Source: Adineta ricciae
Taxonomy: Eukaryota; Rotifera; Eurotatoria; Adinetida; Adinetidae
Direction: 5' to 3'
Length of the DNA: 64,000 nucleotides
Assembly (NCBI GenBank): GCA_905250025.1
Contig: CAJNOJ010000222.1
Coordinates: forward strand, 62,001-126,000
A program made the position numbers and the translations under genes. Shown piece by piece: positions 23,092 through 34,742 of this stretch. How positions within the stretch are numbered: the stretch's first letter is position 1; each line of letters opens with the position of its first letter. Below the pieces are notes generated by a model that saw only the letters and a list, made by a program, of their open reading frames with translations, had not been told where the DNA came from and made no database searches.

Positions 23092-24161
23092 ATGACTTCA
23101 TGGTCATACGTTACCGTAATGTTCATACGTTATGCAGGTATTCCAATACTATGCATTAGCTTATTTGGTTGTATGATGAATGCAATGGTGTTTTCAAGTG
23201 GACGCTCGTATCGAACCAAACCATGCACATTCTTTCTGATGGTAGCAGCCATTGCATCGTGTGTACAGTTAATATGTGCAACATTATCGCGTATTCTGGC
23301 ATATGGTTTTAACAACGATTTAACCGCTTTGTCATTGACTTGGTGTAAAATAAAGCAGCATTTTGTTGCAACTTGCTATGGCATATCTGTGACATGCTTT
23401 TGGTTAGCAACTCTTGATCAGTTTCTAATAACATCACGAGCTGTCTTTCTACGACGATTGAGTAGGATCGAGTGGGCTCATCGTATCGCCGCTGCTGTCA
23501 TTGTTCTGTGGATGTTGCAAGATGTACCGTTCTACATCTTTGTTGACATTCGGTAATTCAAATCTGAGCGCTATCTCTATTCTTATCTAATATTCTTTTC
23601 TCATGTATAGGTCGAATGTCTGCGGTATTTACAATTCATTTTGGCAAACTTACAATACTTACGTTTGCTTTTGGTTTTTATATATGACAATTCCGATTGT
23701 CATAATGATCATATTTGGTTCACTTGCCTATCGAAATTTACGTGGTTTGACAAGCGTGCAACTGCAAGGTGCTGATCAGCAACTTACCTTGATCATTTGT
23801 GGGCAGATAGCTACGATTATAATCACTGTTTTACCAACATGTATTTATAATGCTTACTCACAAATAACGATCACTGCAAACAAAAGTGCTGAACAGAAGA
23901 GTTTAGAGTTTTTCATTGCAAATATCATTAGTTTTTTAGCAGCTATTGGACTCGGAGTAAGTGAGATTTTTGTTTTTCGTTATTTTTATGACCTATTTCG
24001 AGCGATCTTTTCCATAGGGTACTTTCTATATATTTCTCATTATTTCAAGCACTTTTCGTCGACAATGTAAGCGGTGTCTATTTTACTTTTGTTTAAATTC
24101 AAAAGTTGCCGTAGCACCTACGAATAACAGTACAAGTGTCAGACAACGTACAAAAAACTGA
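23092..24161 (+). CDS. Rhodopsin-like 7TM receptor, intact (block E)
   Basis: Exons 23092-23552, 23611-23956 and 24018-24161 (introns 58 and 61 nt) give 316 residues. TM1 begins IPILCISLFGCMMNAMVF. TM3 is followed by TCFWLATLDQFLITSRAVFLRR, with DQFL where the E/DRY region is expected. TM5 is FWFLYMTIPIVIMIIFGSLAY and TM6 is LTLIICGQIATIIITVLPTC. Splicing the last intron yields a TM7 end GTFYIFLIISSTFRRQ and a Ser/Thr-rich tail ending RTKN. Without that splice the frame reads on to 24070 and loses TM7. This is an orphan receptor of the large bdelloid family; the ligand is not predictable. Confidence 0.8.
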
Positions 24162-24635
24162 CTACATTTGAAGTGAACGATGAAATATTGTATTTATTTG
24201 CTTATGGTAACTTCCTCTTCTTTTTCTTTTTTCCTTTCGTAATAAGTGTTCGCAACCTTTTCAATAAATCGGTGGGACAAGATCAGCGGACAAGCGCGGG
24301 TATATACCGAACATTCATACCAACGAAGCATAAATAAATGTTCTATTAGTACATCAACGAAGTTCGAGTGTACCAATTATTATCAACAGTGTCGATGCGA
24401 GCGCTGTCTAAAGGAGAAAAAAAAACGTCCTTTTTGCTTTTTCTCTGTCTCTCTCTCTCTATCGTTGTCATATATATGAGATAAGTACATTTACCTCTCG
24501 TCTGCCTATTCTTTTTGTCTCGATACACTATAAGGAGCTCGTAACACGAACGCCATTACTCATATTCAGACGATAGGCGACTATTACTCGGATCAACAAA
24601 AAAGATACTTGTATTTGTACGGCGAGTATTAAGTG
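24162..24635. other. Spacer with CT tract, upstream of the transporter gene
   Basis: Contains a CT-rich run near 24439-24460 and a TATATATGAG stretch near 24470. The equivalent F stretch (38879-39345) has a longer TA run, a length polymorphism between copies. It probably includes the transporter promoter. Confidence 0.45.
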
Positions 24636-25319
24636 ATGTCGAATCTCGCTGAAAAAGAGCCGTTTATTCCTACGGCGTCCGTATCAACTTCTATCACATT
24701 ATCAAGTGAACAATTCGACAAATTAGTAAGTCGATCTGCAAAATCCAGTGGAATAGCTAATCCAGCTGCACTTGGTCTTGCTGCATTTGCTTTAACAACA
24801 TTTGTCCTCTCAGCATTCAACGCAGGAAATTATCTAATCGATATTCGATTAGAACCAGTTGTATTACCTTTGGCATTATTTTATGGTGGATTAGCACAAG
24901 TTCTCGCTGGAATGTGGGAATTCAAATTAAATAATGTATTCGGTGCAACGGCATTCACAAGTTACGGAGCATTTTGGATGTCATTCGCCGGTTATGTTCA
25001 TATTATTGTACCGCATATCAAACAATACGGAAATGTGAAAAAGGCAACAAGTCTTTTTCTTTTAGCTTGGTTCATATTCACTCTCATCATGAATGTTGCT
25101 GCTTTGAAAGTATCAAAATTTTTATTGGTCTTATTCACCATATTAGATGTCACGTTCTTGTTACTATTCCTCGGAAATTTTTTCAATATTCCTTTAATTG
25201 TGAATATTGGAGGATGGTTTGGAATTCTAACAGCATTCGTCGCTTGGTATGGATCTGCCGCGGTTGTTATTAATTCAACTTTCAAGCGACAAGTCTTACC
25301 CCTTGGTGTTTATTCTTAA
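24636..25319 (+). CDS. GPR1/FUN34/YaaH (SatP-like) acetate/succinate transporter (copy E)
   Basis: 227 residues, single exon. The family signature NPAALGLAAFALTTF starts at about residue 42, and GGLAQVLAGMWEFKLNNVFGAT and SYGAFWMSFAG follow. Six hydrophobic segments fit the known six-helix fold of acetate/succinate channels such as bacterial SatP and fungal Ato/Ady2. Substrate is inferred from the family. The ATG at 24636 is used because the upstream codon at 24633 is GTG and copy F has its only ATG at the equivalent place. Family members are common in bacteria, archaea and fungi and rare in animals, so horizontal transfer is likely. The two copies differ in few residues, so the gene appears to be under selection. 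Confidence 0.85.
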   Translation: MSNLAEKEPFIPTASVSTSITLSSEQFDKLVSRSAKSSGIANPAALGLAAFALTTFVLSAFNAGNYLIDIRLEPVVLPLALFYGGLAQVLAGMWEFKLNNVFGATAFTSYGAFWMSFAGYVHIIVPHIKQYGNVKKATSLFLLAWFIFTLIMNVAALKVSKFLLVLFTILDVTFLLLFLGNFFNIPLIVNIGGWFGILTAFVAWYGSAAVVINSTFKRQVLPLGVYS

Positions 25320-25455
25320 TTGACAATCGAGTTAATTTGCTTCTTTTTTTTGAAAAATAAAACTAATCGTAGACTATAGGCGAAAAGATTTTGAATAGTT
25401 TACTACAAAAACAATGATCGACTATAGTCAGCAATGTTTTATAAATCTTTGACTT

Positions 25456-26462
25456 TCATGATAACAAATTTTGATTGATCTCATCTTTCTGATCTCCTCG
25501 GAAAGCTTTGATGGACATTTCCATGTAGTTGTCTTGTGCCCGGACCAGAGTTAAATAATTCCTTCTCAAACCCCCTATGTCGTATTCTTTCAAAAGTTTC
25601 AATAATCGATTTCTACCACACTTCATAACCTTTGAAGATTTCCGCTCCTAGCTCAAGTGTCTCTGGTAAATGACAGTTGAGGTGAAAATTATGATGACAA
25701 CCTGAATGTGCATACAATGTGTTATGTTCAGTCGTTTCTTCTAGGAGCGTTTTTTCGGTTAGTTCAGTTTTGTTAAAGTTCATTGATGTAATCTTTTTCT
25801 TCTGAAATAATTTGATATTTTCTTGAATAACCTGAATTCTTTGCGTTTGTTTCATCAAATCTTCGTGTTCACTTGTTAATGCTAAGTATTGCTGTTCAAT
25901 TTGTTCTTTTAATTGATACAATTTATGAAATGTGTTGCTGGCAATCGATTGAAAGTGTGAAATTATTTGGTACATATTCCGTACTATTGATATCGTTTGT
26001 TAAAATGAGGTTTTTGAAGTTTCAAGCATTTTCTCATCTGTAACTGATCGTCGACCGTCTCTAGTTTTGTTCTGAGCTTTTTCTAGTTCACATATTGGGT
26101 TATCGATGAGCCACTAGTATTGAATTTCCTTTTGTACATATGCAGCCAGAGTACTTATATTAAAATTTAGTTGTAAAGCATTGTCCACATTTGTAAATAT
26201 AAAATGGTACAATGCACATACTCTATTTGTTCAATGGCACGTATGATGAGTGACCTATTGTTGTATAAGCGAAGATTTTCATTTAGTGTTTTACCAGAAA
26301 TTTTTAAACTGGTTCACGTGCTCGTATAATGTAACGTTCAGGAATGATCTTTTAACTTGTTTCTTGTACTACATTTCTTAGTGATTCATTCATCGTGTTC
26401 CATCCTACTCCTTCACTGAACAAAACGCAAGAAACCAATAGTAAATAAATAATAGTTCTCAT
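25456..26462 (-). pseudogene. Decayed secreted-type Cys/His-rich gene (copy E)
   Basis: Reads from a signal-peptide-like start MRTIIYLLLVSCVLFSEG at 26462 through a broken middle to a coiled-coil-like stretch (LKEQIEQQYLALTSEHEDL). It ends in a Cys/His cluster, HNTLYAHSGCHHNFHLNCHL. A 32-nt loss relative to copy F removes the CAAM...CMKC part and shifts the frame; several stops lie upstream. The cluster resembles the C-terminal Cys-rich region of fish AIG1-like proteins, but I cannot confirm the family. Confidence 0.5.
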
Positions 26463-26961
26463 CGATGAAAATATCTGAGAGAAAACGAATTTCACAATCG
26501 CCAGGTACTGATGATCACTGTTTGGAATGTACATGAAAGACTTATACGCAAAAAAAAGGACATGTTATCTACATTGCTGATAAGGAAAGAACATGAGCAA
26601 AGTACTATTTGCCTTGTCTAAAGTTCCATCTAGACAGATGTCAAACATGATATAGAGAAGGGTAAGAAAAAGAAAGAACTGTAACGATCTCGGTTACAGG
26701 CACTGTACGCGTGCTATATGTTCTCATTTCGATGCACTTTGAATTGTCATTCCTTTTCTTGTATTTGGTGAATCAGTATATGATATAATTTTAAAGAAGA
26801 AGAAATAAATAAAGAGGCAGCTTTATCAACGCGTACATGTCTTTCATCAAAATCGGCACAAGAACGAAAGAAAAAACAAGGAGAAAAGGGTATGAAGTTA
26901 TTTGTATAACATAGATCCGAATACAGCATTTATTTTTACAACGAATTATATGAGCAGACGT
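26463..26961. other. Spacer between divergent decayed genes (block E)
   Basis: No exon recognised. Block F has extra bases in the matching region, near 41370-41500. Confidence 0.4.
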
Positions 26962-27441
26962 GCCAACACGGCAATTCACCGGCGTACCAAGCACTCAAAC
27001 AACACGTACTCTTCTTTTACTTGGTCCATCCCGCGCAGGCAAATCCACGATATGCCTGGCTTTTGTGATAATCAACCGCAATCGAGCAACTTTAAATTGT
27101 CGGACAAAACAATCGTGTCTATGTTGAAACCAGAAGTAGCCGAAGCTGCCATAGCTTTGATGCGCCTCTTTTAATCGAAGTTCCTCAATTAACGAAGAAA
27201 CGAATGAAAGTCAAGGACGTCAGTTAGTTGACGACCTTTTTCGTCATTCAAAATATTCAATCACAATACTTCTGCCCATGGCCACACTGTTGGCGGTGGC
27301 CATGTCGATGAAATCCTAGCTAAGTATCAACAGATATTTGAAGAACACCTAAAGAATGCCAAAGAACGATTCGAAAACGCGGAAGAAAGTTTCATGAACG
27401 CTGACGAATATGGCAAGACCTATCGACGAGGGATGAACTGA
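26962..27441 (+). pseudogene. AIG1/GIMAP-like GTPase, heavily deleted (copy E)
   Basis: Retains the P-loop text and the G3 text MPGFCDNQPQS, but fused directly. Relative to block F, 106 bases between two GATATG repeats are gone, removing switch I and shifting the frame. A further 109 bases between GCCA repeats are gone, removing the start codon. Only parts of the tail (ERFENAEESFMNADEYGKTYRRG) remain. Non-functional. Confidence 0.7.
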
Positions 27442-27596
27442 TGAGAGAAAATTCGATAAAGGAAGTAAGTAGTACCGAACAAGAAGATTCTGAAAAATAA
27501 TTCGTCAGAAAGGTGGATTCGTTGGTTTAAAAAGTGTTTTGATGTCTATTAATTGTAAATCATTATTGAATATAAAATTCTATTTTACATTGATAA

Positions 27597-28296
27597 ATGG
27601 CGACGATGCGGCCAGAAGACAATCGCAAACACCAGCCTGGTAAGATCATTATCTAACGTCGCAATCATTGTTCATATCGACCTGCTAGCATCGGAGGATG
27701 AAATACGACCGATACCAACGGGTACACTAAATCGTGCTGCGGCTAATCACGGCAACGAAGCGTGTTATTTCAATAGTATCGATTTACCCGGTCTGTATGA
27801 TAATACAACCGAGTAAAATGAACACGTGACCAATGAAAAAATTCGAAAATATATCGATGAGTGCATTACGAAAGACGTTACCGACATACATGCATTCGGA
27901 TTCGCCTTCAGTGCAAATGGTGGAATTAATTCTAAAGATATCAAGCCGATGATATTTATCAACGAAAAGCATTTTTTCCTCACAAAGAGTTGGTTAAATA
28001 CAACTTGAAAGACCTTTCCAGGCTGTCTTCGATCTGCTTTAAGAAATTTTCCAGATTCTAGAGCAGCCACGTTGCAAATCAAACACACAATCGATATGCG
28101 AAAGAAACTACTTAATTTTCTTCTTTCGCGTGAAGAATTTTTCAACATTCATCGTTTTATTCCATCTGGTGACACCGCCATCATTCGTCAAGTACGTTAT
28201 TTTCAAAAATTATCTTGGTCCATGCCTCCATACCTGATCATTTTAATATTGGGGATAATCATCGAATTAGTTGCACATGATGTTCTTTTACATTGA
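27597..28296 (+). pseudogene. Second AIG1-like GTPase remnant (copy E)
   Basis: Starts MATMRPEDNRKHQP with an intron donor, then lacks the P-loop. It keeps the G3 motif (IDLPGLYD) and the CITKDVTDIHAFGFAFSANGGIN region typical of AIG1 domains. A TAA at the codon equivalent to CAA in copy F and a later shift break it. The C-terminal stretch MRKKLLNFLLSREE ends in a hydrophobic segment, a possible membrane anchor. Confidence 0.65.
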
Positions 28297-29361
28297 GATT
28301 AAAGTTTCCTTCTCTCTATTGTCAATCGCATATATTCTAATAAATCACTAAACATTCAAACTAAGACTTGAGAATGAAGGTAATAAACAATACACTCCTC
28401 TGATATTTTTGGTGATATTGTGTAAGCAAGACCAGAATACATCTGATGGTGTTGTGAATCTGTTTTATGAAACTAATGCAAATCCTGACCACAAGCCAAA
28501 ACTAGTCGGCATGGAAGAGAGACAAAAGAAAGATAGTATTTCACTCCCTTCTTTGATTTCGATTCACTATTTATATAGAGTACGAAAATGAGTCCCCAAT
28601 GCATTGCGTTTATTCAGAATATGATGTACTTCTGTAGTGGTTGAACATCCGCTGCTGACGCGATGAGAACTTATAGAGCTATCATGCTATTTTCAGTTTG
28701 GTGTGTTTTCGGAAGTTGCTTCTATGACAGACATCTCTGTTTGCTTACGTGTTTCAGATATATATTTTGTTGATCATTGCGAAAGAGTCAGTTTCAAGAA
28801 AAAAGTTGAGCGGGTTCTTCGACTGACGTTAGTTATATGAAATATGACTACGAAATATGTATTTTTAGTAAATGAGGAAGAACAGAAAAGAAAAAGTGAA
28901 TAAATCATGCAAACGTGTTTACTCAAAAACATCCTTAAAACATTTCCGATATGATCGACCATAATAAATACGAATGAAATGAGCGTTCATTGAAACGATT
29001 ATTTATTCTTTACTAAACTTGAACAAAGATCAAATAATTCGAAACAGGTTTGACTATTTTCTAAGAAAAATGATCTGCTGTCAATTTCATGTGTGTCGTC
29101 ATTATGCAAGTCGATATTCTCCAATTAGACATACCTTTCAAACAGACAAAATCATGACTGATTGATTCTCACTTATAAATAAACGTAAAATACGCGATAT
29201 GTTTTTACGTATATATAAAGTAAATGATTCAAGAGAGGAAGGGATAAGATAGACAAAAACTCGATAGTCACAGTAAGTTGTTTGAGTCGAATGTTCTTTT
29301 GCAGATATAATCCTCATTTGTACATTATTGCACTTGATATGCACATTTCTATCTCTAGAGA
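28297..29361. other. Intergenic; left edge of the E-specific segment
   Basis: Similarity to block F fades at about 28400 (F 43830). The rest holds no gene I can support. A TATATATAAAG stretch near 29209 is a possible promoter element of the ABC transporter. Confidence 0.45.
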
Positions 29362-32300
29362 ATGGCTTCAAAAGTTGACATTTCTCAAATAGAAATCAAT
29401 GAAACAATTTCGAAAAAACGACAGATCAGAAGTTTAGTTAGTCGACAGAAAGCCTCGTCTATACAACATATTCCATCTGTTTATCTTTATAGTTCCATTA
29501 CGCTACAAAGCTTGATTGGTTCTACATGTTTTTAGCAGGTCTAGTCAGTATTTTACATGGTACTACGATCCAAGTCTTATTAATCGTTTTTGGAAACGTT
29601 ACGAATTTATTCACAAATCGTTCAACAGACCTTTGTATGACAAATTCCACTTCGCTATCTCAACTAAACTGCTCGTCGTATAATCAATCGAATATCGAAG
29701 AAATTTTTCCGTAAGAAAATGTAACATAAAACTTGCTTCTAAAATTCTCTCCAGTTTATGCAATTTCACTCGATTACCTTCGAAATTGGCATCCGAAATC
29801 GGACAACAAAGTGTATATATAGCTGGTAAACTGCAAATAAGATGATTGAGTTGATTCTTTTGATGAATTGTTTAGTTATGGGTTGTATTGTCTTCGTTTT
29901 TGGCTACATTCAAGATACTCTCTGGGCATTGACATCTGAAAGGCAAACATTTCGAATGCGTCAATCGATTTTTCGTTTACTTATGAGGCAAAATATCGAG
30001 TATTTTGATACTCACCATGTTGCCGATATGAATACCGTTCTTATGGAGTAACATCTGTTCTTTGTTTTTCTGTATCACATGAACTTCAATTTCGTAGAAA
30101 TATCAATAAAGTTAAAGATGGTCTTGGTCATCACCTGGGAACTATTTTACAATGTCTGGCTACTTTTCTCGCTGGTTTTATCATTGGATTAATCAAAAAT
30201 TGGAAATTATCCCTTGTTTTATTATCATTTTCTCCAATACTCATTACTTGTCTGCTGGTTCTTTCCAAAGTACGTATTTGTCCCTAATTACATTCAATGA
30301 CGGTCCGATGGCTTTTCTATCTTCAACAGATGATGTCAAAAATGATCACGACGGAAATATCTGCTTATGCAAAGGCCGGAACGATCGCTCAAGAAGTTCT
30401 TTCATCAATAAGAATGGTTTTCGCCTACAATGGAATGGATCACGAATATCATCGGTATAGATCAAAACTTGTTAATTAATTTCATTATCTAGGATTGATT
30501 TTGAGATATACACAAAACTTGCATTCGGCGAGAAAAACTGGGATACGCAAAGGGATAGTTTTTGGAATTATGATGGGATTCATACGTCTTGTTATTTTTG
30601 TAATATACGCGGTTGGATTTATTTATGGAACTCATTTGATTCAAACCGAAAACTCGACGATCGGTGATGTTTTTGTGGTAAATCATTGCCCATATGGAAC
30701 TTATTTATATCTGAAAACATATTTTACTGTAGGTCTTTTTTGGTATTTTTATCGCAGTTTTTTCTCTTGGACAAGCGACGAACACATTGCGATACCAAAG
30801 TAAAAACATTACAATGAAATGTGAATTATTTTCGCTTGAAAAATTGTTATTGTAGATGAAGCCATTTGTGCAGTGAACTCCGTTCGGACATTGTTAAATC
30901 TCGATGTTTTCGAGCAAGTCCATCAGCAACGCAAAGAATTTGATCGTCAAGTGAATATCCATGGAGACATAACATTTGACAATGTCAGCTTCGCTTATCC
31001 ATCACGACCGAATTCAGTCATCATTTCAAATGTGACATTTCATGTAAAATGTGGCGAAACTGTTGCTATTGTAGGATCAAATGGTTCTGGGAAGGTAAGC
31101 AGAAAATAGTGGATCGTGTAACTATATTCTATTTTGCCTGACTTGTAGAGTAGTTGTTTACAACTATTGCAAGGATTCTATGAACCAACAAATGGAAGCA
31201 TAAGTCTCGATGGAATACCATTAGATAAATATGATGTAGATTGGCTAAGAGAAAATATGTCAGTAGTTAGTCAAGATGCTGTGCTCTTCTCTACATCGAT
31301 TCGTGAAAATATCATGTGCGGAAATCGAAACGCAACAGTGAATGATATGTTACAAGTAGCAAAACTGACCAATCTAGATCGCATAGTGGAAAGATTTCCT
31401 CAGGTAGAGTGAATGTCGAAACAGCCGTTGGCATTTTCAAGTTTTTTTTATTTCTTTTCATTGAAATATCTTAGGGATACGATACAATCATAGGTGACAA
31501 TAGTAATCATCAACTGTCTGGTGGACAAAAACAACTGATTTGTGTAGCAAGAGCGTTGATTAAACAAGCGAAACTAATGTTGCTTGATGAATGTACCAGT
31601 GCATTAGGTGAAAGAAATCAAATCGAATGTAAAATTGCTTATAGATGTGGGATTTCTTCTACATAGACTATGAAAATGAGTCAAACATCATGGAAATTCT
31701 CAAGCAATCATCATCAAGTTGTACTTTCAAATCGAATCACTTGGATGAAATTGATTGATAATTTTTAGATCGAACAACTATAATCATAACTCATCGAATT
31801 TCTACAATTCGACATGCAAGTCGAATTCTTGTAATGCAAGATGGCCGAATAGTCGAACAAGGTACACACGAAGAACTCATAGCAGTGAAGAATGTTTATT
31901 ATAATATGGTTCATAATTGCGAACAAAATCATAGGATGATCGATGATTTCGAACGAGTCGAGTCAGATTTAGAACGACACGAGAATAATTCCAATCAGCC
32001 ATCAATCGTCGTCAATGATCAAACAGATACGGTAAGGATAAACAAATTGCACATCTACAAAACGCGTCGTAGATTGTAATTACAAGTTTTATCTCGCATT
32101 CCATATTTTCTATAGACATCTGAAGATAGAAACATCCGATCGCCAACTTGGTACATGCTGAAACTGAATCGACCGGAATGGTTATATATCCTATTCGGAT
32201 GCGTGGCCTCTTTTTGTACTGGCGGTTTTCAACCAGCTGTAGGTATTCTAATCAGTAAAATTATTGCGGTAAGAAAAGATATATTGTTTTTCGAAGGAAA

Positions 32301-34665
32301 ATCGATTTCTTTCTTAATATAGGTTTTTCAAATGTGTAGTACAGATGAGCAGAAAGATAGAATTGGACTTTATGTATTGATATTCTTTATCTTTGCAATT
32401 CTAATATGGATAACCGTTTTCCTACAAGTATGAAAATTAGGATTAGTGATAAATACATCTGTTTTCAAGAATTTTTTGTTTGCATATTCTGGAGAATCGC
32501 TGATACAACGAATTCGTTCGAAATTGTTTAAAACCTATATGGGCCAAGAGATTTCTTGGTTTGACGATCCCAGTCATAATACCGGGTCGCTTTGTCTTCA
32601 ATTATCGTCCGAAGCATCTGCAGTACAAAAAGTAAATGATCATCTTTCCAGATGCTAACTCAACTTTTGCTATTATGTTCGCGGAATAGTCAGTCGGCGT
32701 GCATTTGGGTACAATTTTCGAAACATTTGGAAATTTGGGTACCGGAACGGTACTCTCGTTTGTGTACGGATGGGAATTGACCCTTGTGATCATTGGCTTT
32801 CTTCCATTTCTAATTATATCCGGTGTAATCAATATGAAGTTAGTAGACAAATACACGAAAAGAGATTTAATAACATTTAAAGAAGTATCTCAAGTAAGTC
32901 GGATGGAATTGCACGGTAGAAATATGAAATGATTATTTCATGTAGTTATCCATGGAAGTCTTGAAAAATATTCGTACAGTTCGCCAATTGACAAAAGAAG
33001 ATGATTTCATTCTTCGCTATGAAACATTATTGTCAAAGCCGCATCGGTTTGTCGACTTTTCAGCAGAAATATTCTCATACAAGATATTCTTTGTTTGATT
33101 TTCGAAAGATTGGCTTGTAAGAGGGCTCATCTCAATGGCTTCCTCTTCAGCTTCTCCAACGCAATGGTCTTCTTCGCACAATCTGCTCTGACAGCATTCG
33201 CTGTCTTCCTTGTGACGAACAATCGAATGACATTTGAAAATGTTTTAATGTGGGTCCTTGATACATATCTTCATGAGAACTTGTTGTTTGTTTGTTTGTT
33301 ATCTTCAGCGTTTTCAACTGTATCTTACTCGGAGCTCAAGCGGCAGGGCAAACTGTTTCGATGTAAGTATTAGAAATGAGAGCCACTTGCTGTTCTAAAT
33401 CATGACCTTTTATCGAAGATCATCTGATTATGGAAAAGCTCTACGCGCCACAAAGAATATCATCAAATTATTCGAAGCAGAAAAGCAGTTGACTGAGAAG
33501 AATTCTAGTGCTGGAATGAAACTTGTAATGTTTTGGTTATTCAAACTTTTCTTGATTTCACATTCTTATACACTTTTGAAGACGGATTTTCAAGGCAACA
33601 TCGAACTGAGCATTAATTCTTTTGCGTATCCCGCTCGACCAAATGTTTCTGTGTTAAAGAATCTTCAGATAAATATTCGAGCCGGTATTTCGAGAAGAGA
33701 GAATTTTTTCCAATGAAATCAAATTTCCTTTCTAGGACAAAGTGTTGCTCTAGTTGGTCTGTATTCGTTACGGAGTAAAAAATCATCTGTATTGTTTTCC
33801 TCGAAATCATATAGGTAAAAACGGATGTGGCAAATCGACGATTATGCAACTAATACAGCGTTTTTACGATGTTTATAATGGTCATTTGGTAAGCACATAT
33901 GCAAAGGCACGATTGAATGGCGCACTGAGGAGAATTGCAAAACTGTTTTAGCTAATTGATTCAACTGAACTTCGACATCTTAATTTGCAATGGTATCGTT
34001 CACAGATTGGTTATTTAAGTCAAACACCCGTACTTTTTAATATAACTATTGAAGAAAATATTGCATATGGTGATCTTTCCCGTACGATTTCACAAGATGA
34101 GATTATCAAAGCAGCGAAAGATGCACATGCTCATTCTTTTATTGATAATTTACCTGAAGTATTGATTGCCGTGTTCTCGTGTGAAGGTAACAAATCGGAG
34201 TTCTATATTTAGAAGTATAAAACGATGGTTGGACCGAATGCTGAACGTTTGTCCGGAGGACAAAGACAAAGTATTGCTCTGGCTCGACTTTTCATCCGAA
34301 ATCCTCGAATTTTACTACTTGACGAATGCACAAGTGCTATGGGTAACATCCCTCCCGCCACTTCTTCTTTTAAATTGACATAAGTTTTGTTTATTTTTAG
34401 ATCATATAAATGAAAAAGTAAGTGATTTCGAAGAATTTGTTTCATTTTAACAAGAATCGTATTCAAGGCTATAGAAAACTCTCTAAGCGGAATCAAACAA
34501 AATCGAACATCGATTGTAATTGGACATCATTTATCATCGATTCAACATGCTGATATTATCTATGTGATACATCATCAGGGGCATGTTGTCGAATCAGGTA
34601 CACATGAAACATTAATGGCGGCTCGGGGTTATTATTATAAACTAGCATTGGACTTGATTCATTAA
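29362..34665 (+). CDS. ABCB-type (P-glycoprotein-like) full ABC transporter, 28 exons
   Basis: I could splice the gene by hand into one open frame of roughly 1200 residues with 28 exons and GT-AG introns of about 42-62 nt. Order is TMD1-NBD1-TMD2-NBD2. NBD1 has A-loop FAYPSRP, Walker A GSNGSGKSS (split by an intron), Q-loop [14 protein letters not shown], Walker [12 protein letters not shown] and H-loop ITHR. NBD2 has [40 protein letters not shown] and GHH. TMD text such as [13 protein letters not shown] and [13 protein letters not shown] matches ABCB1 at the same places. All catalytic residues are present, so an active exporter of lipophilic compounds is inferred. Individual open frames look broken only because retained introns carry stops. 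It is absent from the F copy. Confidence 0.85.
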
Positions 34666-34742
34666 GATAAATTTTGTTTTGATCTTTAACTACTATTTAA
34701 AACTACTCATATAATTCATGTCCTCAAGATATAAACAATCAA
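34666..34742. terminator. Shared 3' space of convergent genes
   Basis: Only 77 bases separate the stops of the ABC transporter (+) and the acyltransferase-like gene (-). The poly(A) signals of the two genes must lie in or overlap this space. No exact AATAAA was singled out. Confidence 0.3.

Noticed and set aside
24633-24635. Earlier start codon for the transporter
   Set aside because: The codon is GTG, and copy F starts at the ATG equivalent to 24636.
24974-25285. Frames on both strands inside the transporter gene
   Set aside because: Shadows of the membrane protein; the same shadows appear in copy F because the coding sequence is conserved.
29526-34378. Many short separate genes in the ABC transporter region
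   Set aside because: They are exons of one gene with retained introns; splicing gives a single frame with ordered ABCB motifs.
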